A stretch of DNA of 64,000 nucleotides from Vigna angularis (GCF_016808095.1 NC_068974.1:15128001-15192000), one strand, 5' to 3'; counted from the stretch's first letter, positions 31,116 to 44,539 are shown. Made by a program: numbers and translations. Notes: generated by a model not told the origin, from the letters alone.

Positions 31116-31499
31116 GGCAGTTCTAAGGCACAATTGTATTTGTAATGAAACCAAACTTTTTACAACACAAACAGACTTGCATAACAGTTTTCAAGAACAT
31201 ACAGACCTGCATAATGTGCATCTCAATAATGCAATCATTGATCAAAATCCATAGAACATCCATTAATCCATAGAACATGTATTTATATTTAAAACATAAA
31301 ACAATGTAACATAATGATGTATTAACATCCAAATCATCTAAATGATGTAAACTCCAAATGTTGTAATATCCAAATGTGTCTTTAACAACTAATAACAAAA
31401 TGAAACTAATAATGTACATAGTTATCATCAGAATGATCTTCATCATCCTTCTCCTCTATAGATGGCTGGACTGGTGTGGGTTGGACTGATGAGGGTTGG

Positions 31500-34400
31500 A
31501 CTGATGTGGGTTACTGAGGGACAGCGGGTGACGAGGAGGGTCGTGGCTGGGTCGGAGGGATATTGACTTCATCTTGTGAAGTATCAGGCAACACTCTCAT
31601 GACCAGGGCCTTAAAGGCTGTAAACTATGTTCTCAAATAAGTGATTTCCTTGTCACATTGGTCCAGTGCCTGCGTGAGGTGGAGAACGACCTCGTTAGGA
31701 GTAGTGGTGGAAGAAGGTTGGTGCTTCAGAGTACCTCCTCTCGATGTTGTATAGTTTGCAGCAAGTTGTCCTGCACCATACACTCGTCCCTTTTTCTTCC
31801 CACCTACGTTGTCGACCCATCACTGTGTCCTACTGATAACAGTTGAAAAGCTGTTATTTTCATGCTTAAAATTGATACTAAAAGCAACCTTTATACTTAG
31901 AAACTAGCTTGAAATCATGCTTTTATTCATATTTTCATAAATAAGAGAGCTGGACAGGTTTATGCTTGATTTCAGTGTTTTTGTGCAGGTTTTAAGGTGA
32001 ATTTGGTGAAAGAAGTGAAGAAGGAGAGAAAGGGAATCAGAAAAGACATCAAAAAGTGCAAAAGGAGGAGTCGCAATTACCACTCAACGGCAGTTTACCG
32101 CTGAGCGGCACTCAGAAAGTCACGGGAGGTCCGTTGAGGGGCAAAATGGCCGCTGAGGGGAAGAATCGAGCTCACGCACTTACCGCTGAGCGGTACTTTA
32201 CCGCTGAGCGGCACACTTATGGGCTTGGGCCTAAATTTTCTGTAATTTTAGAATAGTATATAAGCTTTAGGACGCCCTAGGGTTTGTATCTTTGGCTGTG
32301 ACGAAGCAAATACTCTCTCTTCCACCCCTTTGAAGGAGGATCTTGGATGCTCAGGCTACCTCTTCACCTTTTTAGGGTTTTATCTTTCATTCTTTCATTA
32401 TTATTCATTTAGTTTCACCATGAATATGGTGAACTAAACCTTGTATTGTTGTTGGGGAATCAATGTAGTCTTATGAAACTCTCATATATGGAATTTGCTT
32501 TTACATCTTATATTTAAGACCTATGCTTTCTTTCATCATTAGTTAGGGTTTTCCTTCTTTGCTCAATGCTTGCTTTGTTTAACTCATTCACTGCGTGATT
32601 ATTGATTTTGTCGATACGGAAACGTACGGGGAGGTCTAGATCTGGGGAATTTCTCCCAATAATATATTGGTTGCCGTTAAGCTCCTGCGCTGAATGAACT
32701 AATTATTAGGAATGCTAGGAATCGTATGAACTCGTAATTAGGGAGAAGCCTTCTTGAAAGGTAATTTAGAGAGTGGCATTAACAATGATGAATTGAATGT
32801 TGAATTCCTAAAATATATGAGAGTGGATAAGATGAAATTGATGAACCCCAACAACATACTCATCCATATATTCCATTGAAAGTATTTGTATTTTGTTTTA
32901 GCCATTGATCACCCTCATGCATACATGTTTATTTTCGTCTTTTGCATATAAAATCCAATTATTTCGTTCTTAAGTCTTAGTTAATCAACGAATCACATAA
33001 CTAAACTAGGCCATGAGTCCTTTGGGAGAACGATACTTGGTCTTACCAAGTTTATTACTTGAAACGATTCGGTCATACTTGCCGATTGTAAAACAAGTTT
33101 GTGACACCGTATTTCGGTGTTCATAAATATGTCCATCACCTACGGATGTCATCTTCTGCATTACTGCCATCATCCGGTGTAGGAGCTGACACATGTTCAG
33201 ATCTAACCTGTGAAAGTCTCGTAGAAAATTCTTCCTATTGAAACATTAAAAGCAATGTTAGGGAATGATAGAATAACATAAATGAAAAATTAGTAATAGT
33301 AATAGTGTTATTTGCCTACATGAGTCTTCCGAGATCTTTCATCAACGAATTCATTAGTGCCATTCCTTACATGAGTCTGTGCAAAGACCTCATCAACATG
33401 GACCGCCCGTCCTAGAGCTTGTGCCTGTAACATAATTTGGAATTAGAAGTGTACATATGAAATAGAAAATACATAACTTATATATGAAAGAAAAAGTTAT
33501 GTAATGAAATTATACCATACGAATGGCATGCTCATGAATGGTTATCGACCCACCAGTATGCAGGGTGCCACCCTTTTCATATGCTTTGTTCCTCTAGGCT
33601 TTGGCACACTTATTGCAAAACTCTACTGTATTCCAATGAGCCAGTAAAGAGTTCCAAATTTGCTCACCCAGCCAGTAAGGGCGCTCTCCTGCATTGCGGG
33701 CATCCCTAAACATCTCTGACAGCCGATGAGATGCTTTCATGTGAAAATTTCTTTGTATCTGTGTTTCATGTTCAGGTTTCCACTGCACTTTCATATGTAA
33801 GATTAAACAGAACAAACATTGATTAATGAACATACTAAAATAAGAGGGGCAATTAGTTTAATGGATTGTTCACCTGAAAGCGCTCCTAGAATGGCTTTTT
33901 GTTGTCATCAGGTATTGCTCCCCAAGTAGGCCATGAACTTAAAAACTGTTGCTTAATCGAACGTGTGATGGCCTGGGAAGCAACCCTAGATGGAATAAAC
34001 CTGCATAATAAAAGTCATTTGAATTACAATAGGGTTTAAACATCAATTTATATCAAGAGATGAAAATCTTACCCTTTACCATACGGCTCAATCCATGGTC
34101 GATCATGGAGGGGCGGGTCAAGACCTTCACCATCACCACTTGAATCTGGATCAGCAGATGGTGTGACAGTCTCAGAAGGCGGTATACAAGATGAGGAAGG
34201 TATAGAAGGAGGGTCAAGGAGAGGAGTGGGGGTAATAACCATAGGGGCAGGAGTGTGGGTTATAATCACAAGAGGAGGAAGAGGGTCTGCTGTAGGGGTA
34301 GTGGAAGGGTGTACTGCAGGGGTAGGATAAGGGTGTATTCCAGAGGTAGGAGTAGGGTCTACTGCAGGGGTTAGGGTCTGTATTGTAGGGGTAGGAGGAG

Positions 34401-34544
34401 GCCCCACAGATGATGTATTGCAGGCAGCAGTGGTAGGTAGTTTAGCAGGCACCCTAAGTACATACTTTGGTGCTTGTCGTTGCCTCTTTCTAGGCCTTGC
34501 TACCCCCTTTCCTTTATCAAGACGTTCTGAACCTTGTCCTATCA
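31500..34544 (-). pseudogene. TNPA-like (Ptta/En/Spm family) CACTA protein, split by a solo LTR
   Basis: Exon 1 starts at ATG 34544 (MIGQGSERLDKGKG), is proline/threonine-rich and ends at a GTAAGA donor near 34070. Further exons: about 33890-34005 (FIPSRVASQAI, one stop); 33590-33800 with RNFHMKASHRLSEMFRDARNAG, the plant transposase Ptta/En/Spm pattern; and 33330-33440. The last exon is cut by the LTR at 31834-33138 and resumes at 31500-31830 (KKKGRVYGAGQLAANY, then a heptad-like TQALDQCDKEITYLRTQF). In CACTA elements this class of protein binds the subterminal repeats. Exon ends are by eye. Confidence 0.7.
31834..33138 (+). repeat. Solo LTR of the E1 family
   Basis: 1305 bp, TGATAACAGTTG...GTCCATCA, same length as the E1 LTRs. 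Flanked by the 5-bp duplication CCTAC (31829-31833 and 33139-33143), with no internal sequence, so it is a clean solo LTR left by LTR-LTR recombination. The dyads (for example CCGCTGAGCGG near 32098 and 32180-32213) and TATATAA near 32255 are kept. Confidence 0.92.
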
Positions 34545-34699
34545 TTACTGCAATGAAATGGTTACAAATAAAGCGAAAAAATAGAAATGAATAAGGAAGG
34601 ATCAATGGTTTTTAAAGTCAATGTATAAATAATTGCATACAACTTTTAAGATGGTATTTTAGATAACTCTATTCAAATGATAGTTCAATTTTCTACAAT

Positions 34700-34824
34700 A
34701 CATGTCCAACATTCAATCGTCGTCATCATGATCTTCATCTTCATCTTCTTCTTCTTCATCATCGTCATTATCATCATCATCTTCTTCTTCTTCTTCGTCG
34801 TCATCATCATCATCATCATCTTCT

Positions 34825-34858
<34 letters not shown>

Positions 34859-37800
34859 GTTCTTCATCACCTTGTATTGTTGTTTCTAATTCATCTCCAT
34901 CACCATCAGGGTCGACCAATGCGATTATACGTTCAACTTCAATAATTTCTTGTGGTTGTGACATTTGGTCAAGTTGGTAGGCGACATCTTCCTCAACCTC
35001 ATTTGAGTCAATGCGACCTCTAGGCTTGGTTTGTATTTCTACGGCCCAACCACGCTTGTCAATATTGCAGAATGGTGGATATGGCACATAATAAACCTGT
35101 CTGACATTAGTTGGTAGAATGAAAGGATCAAACGGTCCATATCATAATCTCTGGTTGAGTTCGACAATATTAAAGCGTGGATCCACTCTAGTACCAACTC
35201 TAGAAGGATCAAACCATTCACAATAAAAAAGTACTACTCTGTTGGGAGAAGTAGTGTTGTTGTACTCTAGCTCATATAATTTATGAATGATGCCGTAGAA
35301 ATCATCATAAGAACCCTCTATTAGGCCCTTAACATACACACCACAATTTGACGTTTTCTTTCCTTTAGACCATTCATGTGTATGGAATTTGTAACCATTG
35401 GTAAAGTAAGTGTGCCATTCTTTGACACATCTGATTGGCCAATTCGAGAGATGTCTTAACTCTTGAACTGTGGGAGTTAATGCCTGATTAAAAACCTACA
35501 AAGGTAGTAACAAAATTATAAAAGCAAGAGTCAAATTAACCTTGCTCTAAATGTAGGAAAAAGTACAGACCTGATTTCTAAACCAATGGGGAAACTCTGA
35601 GTGTATTCTAGTAGAAGTATTTCCTTCTACGACTTGCTCATCCACAACAAATGAGCTGGTACAAATGAAATTCATTAGTGTATAACAATTGTACCGTTGG
35701 AAAGATAAGAGATGGATGATGACATACTCAAGGTACGACTTTACTTCACTGCAATTGATTAAGACATGGACATGAGCACAGTTGAATTCAGCATCAGTTA
35801 ACCAATGAGTGAATTCTTTCCCTGCGTGACGACCTGATTGTCGGAAAACTGATAATGCACCTTCATGTGGTTCAACTTGCCATTGCATTTCATTTTTGAC
35901 ATGAGTGGGGGATAACATGAAGGTTTTGAAATAATGTGAACAAAAATACGTTGTCTCTCTGTGCAACTAAGCTGCACAAATTGAGCCTTCTACTCTAGCT
36001 TTATTTTTAACTGAACATTTGGATTCTCCCATAAACCTTTCAAATGGATACATCCACCTATATTGCACAGGTCCCCCAAGCCAAGCTTCATATGCAAGAT
36101 GAATTGGAATATGCTCCATTGAATCAAAGAATGCAGGAGGGAATATTCTTTCTAATTTGCAGAGAATAATTGGGATATTTTCATCCATCTTTTTAAGCAA
36201 ATTCTCCTTTAGTGTCGTGCAACACAAATCTTTAAAGAAGTTACTGATTTCTATTAGTGGATTTAACACGTGCATTGGCAAACAACTGAACGCAAGAGGG
36301 ATGAAAGTCTCCATGAACACATGACAATCATGACTCTTCAACCCTTAAATAGTACCATTCTGAACATTGGCACATCTGGACAAGTTAGGAGCATATCCAT
36401 CTGTCATTCTAAGCTCCTTGATCCATCCACACACTATTCTTGCCTCATCTTTTGACATGGTGTAATTTGCTTTTGGTTTAAATAATTGTCGATACCTTGC
36501 GCCTTCAACTCTAAGTCTTTTCGTCCATAATACAAAGGTAAATCTTTTCTTGCTTTCTCATTATCTTTTGTCTTACCTATAACATTCATAACTGTGTTGA
36601 AGACAGTGTCAAAGGAATTTTTTTCTGTGTGCATGACATCGAGGTTGTGTCTTAGCAAGTTGTCTTTCCAATAGGGAAGTTCCCAGAATATGCTTCTTTT
36701 AGTCCAATTATGCCATTCTCCAAACCCTTCTATCCTATTCTGACCAGATTCAGTGACTTTTGGATAGTCTTTCACTCTTCTCCAAACATGTGATCCAGTC
36801 AACTTCGGCGGGGGCAAATCCGTTTCAACTTGCCCTTTGCGAAATGCTTTTTTGTTTCTTCTAAAGGGGTGATCAATGGGCAAGAACCGTCGATGACAAT
36901 CAAACCAACTACTTTTCCGACCATAACTCAATTGGAATGACTTTGTATGTTCCATGCAATGTGGACAAGCTAATCGACCATGCGTGCTCCAACCTGATAA
37001 CATGCCGTACGCTGGGAAGTCATTAATAGTCCACATCAAGGCTGCCCTCATAAGGAAATTTTGCTTCCTTGAAACGTCATACGTCCAAACACCATTCCAT
37101 AACTTCTTCAAATCATCAATCAAAGGCTCCAAATAAACATCAATCAATGATTTGGGATTAGATGGACCTGGTATTATACACGATAAAAACATGTAAGGCT
37201 TTGTCATACACATCTCAGGTGGTAGCTTGTATGGGGTAACTATCACGGGCCAGCATGAATATGGTGATGCAGACGCCTGAATGTACGGGGTAAACCCATC
37301 AGAGCATAGACCAAGTTTGACGTTACGTGGTTCACTAGCAAAGGATGGATGTTTATGATTGAAGTGCTTCCAAGCTTCACCATCAGAAGGATGACGCAAA
37401 AATCCTTTAGTTTTGTTACCATCATGCCATGTCATGTGTTATGATGTTTGCATTGAAGTAAACAATTTTTGTAATCTTGGAATTATAGGCAAGTAGAACA
37501 TGGACTTTAAGGGAATTGGTTTTTTTTGCCTCCGTCCAGCATGCATCGTATGATATCGAGGTGAGCCACAACACTTGCATTCAACCAACAATGCATCATT
37601 TTTGCCACTGTCATTGTCATAGAATAACATACATCCATTAACACAACAATCAATCTTCTTGACTTCCAATCCAAACTTTGAAACACATTTTTTGGCTTGG
37701 TAATAATTCTTCGGCATAAAATTGTTTGGTGGTGTCAAATCTAACATCAATTTTGTATAGAAGTCCACTGCTTGAATGGGAACGTTCCAATTAGATTTGC

Positions 37801-38341
37801 CAGCCATCAGTCTAATGCACACTGACAATTTTGACTCAGATGAACCTTCAAATATAGGTAGATTTGCCTCTGTAAGTAAATTGTAAAACCTTTTAGTCGT
37901 TTCATTTGGAGGCTCTTCATCATGACTATCGTCTGCTTCTTGTTCAGCATCGTGACGAAGAGCATTGTCAACCATCTCTTGCATATAGGCAAATTATCTA
38001 TCTCAGATGTAAGTACAATAGTATTCGAACCTGATGCAAGCCGCTTTTCAGCTGCAGTGGAGGTCGAAGGAATTTCTTCACCATGAAATGTCCAAACCGT
38101 GTAATTAGGCATGAACCCTTTTTTGGTAAAGGTGAAGTTTGACGACTTCATCTTTCAAAATCCTTGTACATTCGCACTTGATGCATGGGCATCGAATCCC
38201 TCCATCAAGGGCATAATATTGATATCGTCGGGCCGTCTCCACAAACTCTTCAACTCCGATGACAAAAGATTCCTTCAAACCTCTCCTTCCACTATAACAA
38301 CGGTTGTACATCCATCCACGATGGTTGGGAAAATGGGCCAT
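34700..38341 (-). pseudogene. TNP2-type CACTA transposase, multiply broken
   Basis: ATG at 38341 (MAHFPNHRGWMYNR). The N-terminal transposase-associated domain (WMYNR, RCPCIKC) is at 38105-38341. After frame changes, 37439-37984 has a CVNGCMLFYDND cysteine region and CKCCGSPRYH. 36434-37435 is the Transposase_21 core (WKHFNHKHPSFASEPRNVKLGLCSDGF split over two motifs, FPAYGMLSGWSTHGRLACPHC). The DUF4218-like part is at 35967-36341 (PIHLAYEAWLGGPVQYRWMYPFERF) and the DUF4216-like part at 35142-35339. The C-terminus is a very acidic tail (34713-34860). Stops at about 37436 and 35967 and several shifts preclude a full product. It would have cut and joined the CACTA ends. Confidence 0.85.
34725..34862. 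repeat. Trinucleotide repeat coding the acidic tail
   Basis: Runs of TCT/TCA/TCG triplets on the + strand (GAA/GAT on the minus strand). In the transposase frame they give alternating blocks of Glu and Asp. Triplet slippage explains its length. Confidence 0.7.
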
Positions 38342-39482
38342 GTTCTGTGACAAGCCAAACAAAAAAAAAACTTAGCCAAATCAAAGGCTCCATGTGACAT
38401 AAGTAATAAACCTATTACTACTCAAGTCGAACATGGAAGGCAAATTGAACACTATTGTCATAGGCATTCAATAAGGGCATGCAAAGAGAAGTCATCAGTA
38501 TTGAAATGCCTTAGACATACTAAGGGGCTGTTTATTAAAGTGGGAGGAGACAACTTATTTCTACTAAAGTTCTCTTTTCTAGAGTACTTCCAAATATTTT
38601 GTAGGTTCTAAGTGTTTATAGTATTTTTACCCTTCTCATACCATTGAGAATGTGTGTAGTACCATAGGATTTTAAATGACTACTTAACTTAATCAAGTTG
38701 TAGCCTAATAAATGAAAGACAATATACATGAACATACTATATAAACATCAACATAATTTAGGCAATCAAATATCTATAAAAGCATGGATATATACTATAA
38801 ACATGTTAGGATGTTCACATTAGTTAAAAAAAGTGTACATTAGGTCTAATTTTAGGTTTAAGTAGCCAAATTTTGAGATTTAGGTTGTTTTTGTAGTGTG
38901 AGTTTCTAATTAGCTACGTTTTACCATTCTAAACTTGTTAGGACAGCTTCTTATAAGTTTCTTAGACCAGTTTAGTGTAGTTTGCAAATTTTAACCATTC
39001 TAGTGCATTTTTAGTAGTCATTTTGAAGAAGAAAAAGTAGTATTGGGTGTCAATTTTCGTGCAGTAGTGATTTTGTGTTATTTGGCAGTTTAAACAAGTC
39101 CTAATTGTTGTTTTAAACTTGTTAGAACATTCAAACTGAAGCCAGATTCATCTATGTGCAATTTGCATATTCAAACTAAATTTTTGAGTGAAATTGGGAA
39201 CTAAAAGGGTCAATCTGCTATATAGTTAGGTTTTCAACCCAATTAGAGTTCAAAGAAGTTTAAATTGATGAATTAAAGTTGCTGAAAGTATTATCAAAGA
39301 GTCAAAATCACTTATGGACGAATTCACTTTTAGAACCACTAATCTTGGGTCAATTTTTTGGTGTAGAGTTGAAAAATTTAAGTGTTGTTTTGATGAAGTT
39401 GGTATAAAATTCCATTTTACTTGTTGGCATGTTAAAATTGACCAATTCAAGTCAGATTTTGGTGCTGTCCAGTGACCATTTC
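38342..39482. other. CACTA interior, nothing recognised
   Basis: A+T-rich sequence upstream of the transposase start. No domain, no tandem repeat. It may include transposase leader sequence. Confidence 0.35.
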
Positions 39483-40850
39483 TGATAGGATATAATATGA
39501 TAGGTTATAATGGGTAATAGGTGTGCAGGAGAGAGAAAACAGTTGAAGAATTAATTGTTCAGTTTAGGAATTAATTGTTGTTGGGTAGTTAGAAGTGGGT
39601 TGCCTTTATAAGAAGCCAAGGGGGGTCTGGTAGAGGGGACAATTTTTGATATCAATTGTATAGATAGGAACCTTGATCCTGTGGAGGGGAATTATGCTCC
39701 ATTGATTTACTGGTTGTACATGACATTGGTTGATGTGAATACATATTTTCATTCTTTTCTTACCATTTGGGTGTTATTGTGTGAGTGTGTGCTATGAGAC
39801 AGTTAGGTTTCATACCCAGAAACCTAACAATTTGGTCCGACCTGCCGGATCCTTTGGAGAGGAGAACATGATGGAAGGAAGAATCAATACTTTGGAAGGA
39901 AGAATCAATATTGTGGAAAGGTGGGCCAGCGGACAGAAAATAGTGTTAGCAGAATGGAGAAGAAATATCCAAGAAATAAAACAAATGATATTGGAAGACC
40001 AAAATCAAGAAAGGGACTCGAAAGGAAGGGAGAAATCTCTTGACAGAGCAAGAAGGGGAGGGAAAGAGGAATTTCTGCGAGACAACAAGAAAGGAAAGAA
40101 AGAAGTAAAGAAGGGTAGGGATGCTGTGAAAGGCAGTCTGCACAACATCAAGAAAGCTAAGAAATTATGTGAAGAAGAAGACTACTTAGCTAATGATGAA
40201 GAGAAAAAGGAAGAAAAACATCCACAGAGTAGTGAAAGATGGAGAAGAACTACCCAAGAAATAAAAGAAATGATGCAGAATATCAAGATTCAGATAAAGG
40301 ACTCAACAAGAAGTGATGAATCTTCCATGAAAGGAAAGAAAGATGGTTCAGAGGAAGAGCTGGAGGAAGAGAAGGGAAAAGGGCAGCAGAAGTGGAGGAA
40401 GCAGATAAAATTGCCTACTTTTGAGGGGATTGATCCAGAGGGATGGATATCCAGAGTAGAGAAAGTTTTTGAGATCCAAAACGTGGCAGAAGACAAAAAA
40501 TGAAAGATTGAATCAGTGCAGAAGACAAAAAATGTGATGGAGGCATTGTTTGTGTTGCTGCCCAAGAAGTGGTAGAAGCTGCCGTTTCTAGGAGAGATAG
40601 TGGAGTAGGTTGTGATGTGTATGATAAAACAGTTAAGAAGGGTGAAGACAGAGGAAAGAAAGCAGAATATGGTGGGAACAAGGTGACTATGATGGCTGGA
40701 AATAAAGTAGAAGATGCAGTTGTCTTGAGTGGGGAAAAAATATTGTTGTCACAAACATATAAAACACTACAAGACCAATGGCAGAGATATTTCTTTGCAG
40801 GGCTGCAATTTAACATTCAAACTATAGATATCTTAAAATGATATTAAAGT
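39483..40850 (+). pseudogene. Ty3-like element relic: LTR and gag
   Basis: A probable LTR runs from TGATAGGATATAATATG (39483) to AAACCTAACA (39830), with TATA-like and leader features, followed by ATTTGGTCCGACCTGCCGG as a possible primer site. The ORF at 39781-40503 starts in the LTR; its coding part is from about 39868 (MMEGRINTLEGRIN). It is coiled and charged (K/E-rich) and ends in KLPTFEGIDPEGWISRVEKV, the start of a chromovirus gag domain, then a TGA at 40501. Only the RWQRYFFAGLQ-like pol end (40770) remains after that. No 3' LTR was seen. Confidence 0.6.
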
Positions 40851-41102
40851 AGTAAGATTAACGCTAAATCAATCCTAAGTTGAGTAATGTGAGATTTCAC
40901 TCACACTCATACACTGTAATTTGTTCTTACATGGGATTTCCAACACTTATTTCTAACCATTATAGGATCACTCATAGTATGACAAAAAGGTAATGAATTT
41001 GGTAAAGAACTTTACTTTAGCATGTCAAGAACAAGATTGAATTTTCTAAGACTAGCTACTAAAACAAAACTTACAAAAACATTGATTCAGTTTAGCCATT
41101 AC

Positions 41103-41600
41103 CTTGAGATCAAAGAGACCAATCACACAAGCACACTCCACTACTTTAGCACCAGCAAGTTCTACAATTGAAAGCAAACTTAACCATTTTAGAAAAAACA
41201 ACAAAAAATGGGGGTTAATTCATAAAGCTTTTTTTTATATATATTTAAACATGCTTTTTATTTCTAGTAGTTACCTAGGAGTGTGACAAGACAGTTACAT
41301 GTATGAACCCTTAATTTAAAGTGAATCATGATCTACAATCATGAGAAATCAAAGTTGAATGCATCTTTACTTACTCACCACAGAAATACATTCACTTTAT
41401 AAGACATTTTTTCTTGCAAAAGAGAATATAGAACAAAAGAGTTATTTCAATCATAAAAGGCTGCAAGAGCAAATCACCTAGAAGTCTAATTGTTGCTGAT
41501 AGAGTTCCATCTGTGGCCACCAAATCATCAATAATTATGACACGTTCGCTGGACTGAATAGCACCAACATGCAACTCCAAACAATCAATTCATTTCTAGA
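41103..41600 (-). pseudogene. Captured adenine phosphoribosyltransferase fragment (two exons)
   Basis: On the minus strand exon a (41478 to about 41600) gives DCLELHVGAIQSSERVIII, then DDLVATDGTLSATIRLL, the PRPP-binding loop of APRT, with D in place of the usual first Gly of TGGTL. It ends at a CTAG/GTGATT donor. After an intron, exon b (41103-41161, acceptor TTGTAG) gives LAGAKVVECACVIGLFDLK, ending at a GTAATG donor. APRT makes AMP from adenine and PRPP. One stop (TGA) lies near the start of exon a. Only the middle of the gene is present. Confidence 0.78.
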
Positions 41601-42054
41601 ACATATTTTCAGAAATTACTTCCCCTAAACATGAACCAAGTCAAAGATTAGGCATCACTTTGCAGACCAAATCAATGCACTGGAAAAAGTACCAGGTTAA
41701 ATTGACAGACACAGCTGAAAGATTCTAAGAATCTTGTTCATGTGAGTATTACTTTCAACTTACAAGAAAATGAATTGTTTCAAAGTGAGCAACATGTTTA
41801 ATTTTGTTTCAAGAGAATGGGGTGGCAAAGTGTCAAATTCAAAGGTATGTATGATGGAAATGGAAGCGGATAATAGAGTGTGAAGGTTCATGTGAATTAT
41901 GAGGAAAGTATTAAAAGGAAAATAATTAATTAATTAAGATTTGCATACGTGTTTGTTGTTTGTCAATCAATGATGATGTATGATGAAGTTTGAGTTTGGA
42001 CCATGTTGTTTGAGTTCTGTGTGAATCTAATTTCAGTTAACTCTACCTTTTAGT

Positions 42055-42195
42055 TGCTCTTAGTTTTCTGGACCTCACCAACAATAATCTCTCTGAAAAT
42101 GTTTCAAGAAGTTTGGAAAATCTGACATGTCTTGGAGCTCTTCATGTAAATGGAAACAACTTGACTGGGAGACTTGACTTCTCAGAGAGGTTTTA
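42055..42195 (+). pseudogene. Captured leucine-rich-repeat fragment
   Basis: The + strand reads FLDLTNNNLSENVSRSLENL then TCLGALHVNGNNLTGRLDF, almost two plant extracellular LRR units (LxxLxLxxNxLxGxIPxxL). Such repeats belong to receptor kinases and receptor-like proteins. There is no kinase or signal peptide near it, and the frame closes at both sides. Confidence 0.65.
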
Positions 42196-43967
42196 CATGA
42201 AAATCTGACCTTAGAATTTATTTAAACATTACTGTAATCCTAATCAATTTTGATTTATTCTTGTATTATAAAGACTACATAATTCATGTATTATAAAATA
42301 AAATGATAATATAAGGTGTTAGCAGTTTGCAGAAACAATGTAATAAAAAACAGGGTATAGTATGCTTACAATGAGAAAAGGAGATAAAGGGAATATTACT
42401 TTTATTCATCCGCCAAGAAGAAAGAGTTGCACCATGAATAAGAAATTAAAAGAAGCACAAAAGCAGCATGATCATAAAGGTGAAAGAAAAATATCTCACG
42501 TTCATTAATATCTCAAAAAGTGCAACATTCACTAAGAAAAATGACCCTTTGTTAGACAAGTAAAAACCATCATTGATTTGAAGCATGAATCCTAATCATA
42601 ATCAACTTCATTCGTTCTTTCAGTTTCTTCACCCCTCACTGCATAAAACACCTCTATTAACCTAGGAAGAAATTCCAGAGGCAGCCATGGTGGAATTGGG
42701 AAATGCCAAAAATATTAGGGCAAGAAACCTAATGCCAACAAGAACGCAAGAAGAATACAGAAAGAAGAAGAGAGCCAGAATTTTTGTTCACTTTCATGTT
42801 TTGCAGAGTGCCAACATTGGTCTTATTTGTAGGGTAAGATTATTCAAGAAAGATAAATGAAATGTTAAGTAGAAAAAGAATGGTAATTAAAATATGTATA
42901 TTCTGTTTATTAAAAGATGAAATTATTTAATTAAAGACTACAACAACGATACTTAGAAATATATATGTATATATATGATGTGCATTTTTAAAATATCATT
43001 TTTTAAAAGAAAATAAATATATAAAATTTATTAAAAAAGATTGATAAAAATATATCTTTTTTATGTAGATAAAAAAGTATTTTAATAATATAAAAAATTT
43101 TGCGAAATGTAACAGAAGTTTGTACAAGTTTAATAGATGGAGTTCTTAATGTTTTCCTGTGGAACATGTTATCTTAGTTCATCAGAGAAAGAAATAGCTA
43201 CAATTAACACTGATGTCATCTCTTGCCAAACAAATTTATGACCTCTAATTTCTAATACCTGCATTATGAATTTATGGTGGCCTAGAAAATGTACATTCAT
43301 ATTTCCCTAATCAGCATATCTTCACACTCTTAAATCTAAACTCAATTGCATATTTTATTTAACAACGAACATGCATTCTCCCAAGTTTTTCTTTCTTTTC
43401 TGATATGAAAGTAGTTATTGTCATGTTTTACTGATTTTTTTTAATGTTATATAACTTAATTCATAGAGAAAACAAAAAAAAAACCTTAATTATAATTTAT
43501 ATCTTTGTATTTAATCAGCTAATTAATCTCAACAACCTTGATCTCCACAAAAAAACAGTTCAGACCAAGTCAAAGAACATTGTTACCCTTTGCTAACAAA
43601 GCTCACACACGACCCCTAGAACGTGCTCCTCAATCCTCTCCCTCTCCCTTGTTAACTGACTTCATTTTTCAACTTTAGGTCTCTTTTTAAGTCCAATGTG
43701 ACCAACCCTACTATTATAAGAAGAACACTTTCACTCTTTGGCAGCAAGAAAGCACACACTACACTAAAGAGAGCATCTTGAAATCCGAATAAGGAAGGTG
43801 AATTCGTCTTCCAATTGCTATAATAGGGTAATGTATCTTTATGGATGTCAAAGCAAAGAACCTAACAAGGAAATAACTTAGGTATGCTAGGGTGCAGGGG
43901 TCCCATTAAATTATTGTACTTATTAGGTAGAAGAAAGTGTGTTTGGCAATAAGAAAACAGATGTTAC
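42196..43967. other. CACTA interior, unassigned
   Basis: Very A+T-rich, with an ATATATGTATATATA run near 42958-42976. A promoter-like stretch (TATTATAAGAAGAACAC near 43713 followed by an A+C-rich leader) may be captured from a host gene. No protein recognised. Confidence 0.35.
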
Positions 43968-44069
43968 CTTCCGGGATGCTTCAACTTTCTCACTTTGAGC
44001 TACTGCATGAAGTCCTTGGACATGCCTTAGCTCAATTTTAAACTATTCCAGCTCAAGGTTCAATTCTTC
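43968..44069 (-). pseudogene. Captured U-box/kinase coiled-coil exon
   Basis: A 102-bp exon on the minus strand between a TTTATCAG acceptor and a GTAACA donor. It reads EELNLELE, stop, FKIELRHVQGLHAVAQSEKV, EASRK. The ELRHVxGxxAxAQxExxxASRK pattern is the coiled coil before the kinase domain of plant U-box receptor-like cytoplasmic kinases. One in-frame TAG. Surrounding sequence was not recognised. Confidence 0.62.
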
Positions 44070-44539
44070 CTGATAAAATAAATGGCCAAAAAGAAAGTTC
44101 AATTGCAAATTGGAGTTGTATCTATCTAGAATCTGCTGAAGCAATAGCTATATGACAAGCAACATAAAGTTTTTTATGAAGGATTGCATATTGATAAAAA
44201 TTTCGATTATGCACAACATATTTGTAGTTTTACATTTGCATGAAAAAACTGGTTCTAGTGGAAGATAAAATTTGTGTTGCTGGAGACTTGTCAAGTATAG
44301 GATAGAACGAAAATTAAATAAAAAAAATAAGGAATGAACACTTTGCCATCCGATGTTAAATCATGTATACATATGTCTATGTTTTCCAATAGGGTACCAT
44401 CACCTGATGTATGAGCTAGAAATCAATACCATTTCAGCAAGCCAGATGAAAAAAAAAATTACGATTTGAAGAATAATGTGAATGTCTACAATTTACAGGA
44501 GTACATATGAGCAGAATTAAAGCTAAAAATAGGAAAAAT

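Noticed and set aside
30713..31126. Open frames on both strands with repeated PSVITEG / FGNYRGP phrases
   Set aside because: They are translations of the CACTA subterminal repeats; the period and the inverted copies explain the open frames.
34677..34889. Hydrophobic ORF resembling membrane segments
   Set aside because: Plus-strand shadow of the GAA/GAT triplet run in the transposase tail.
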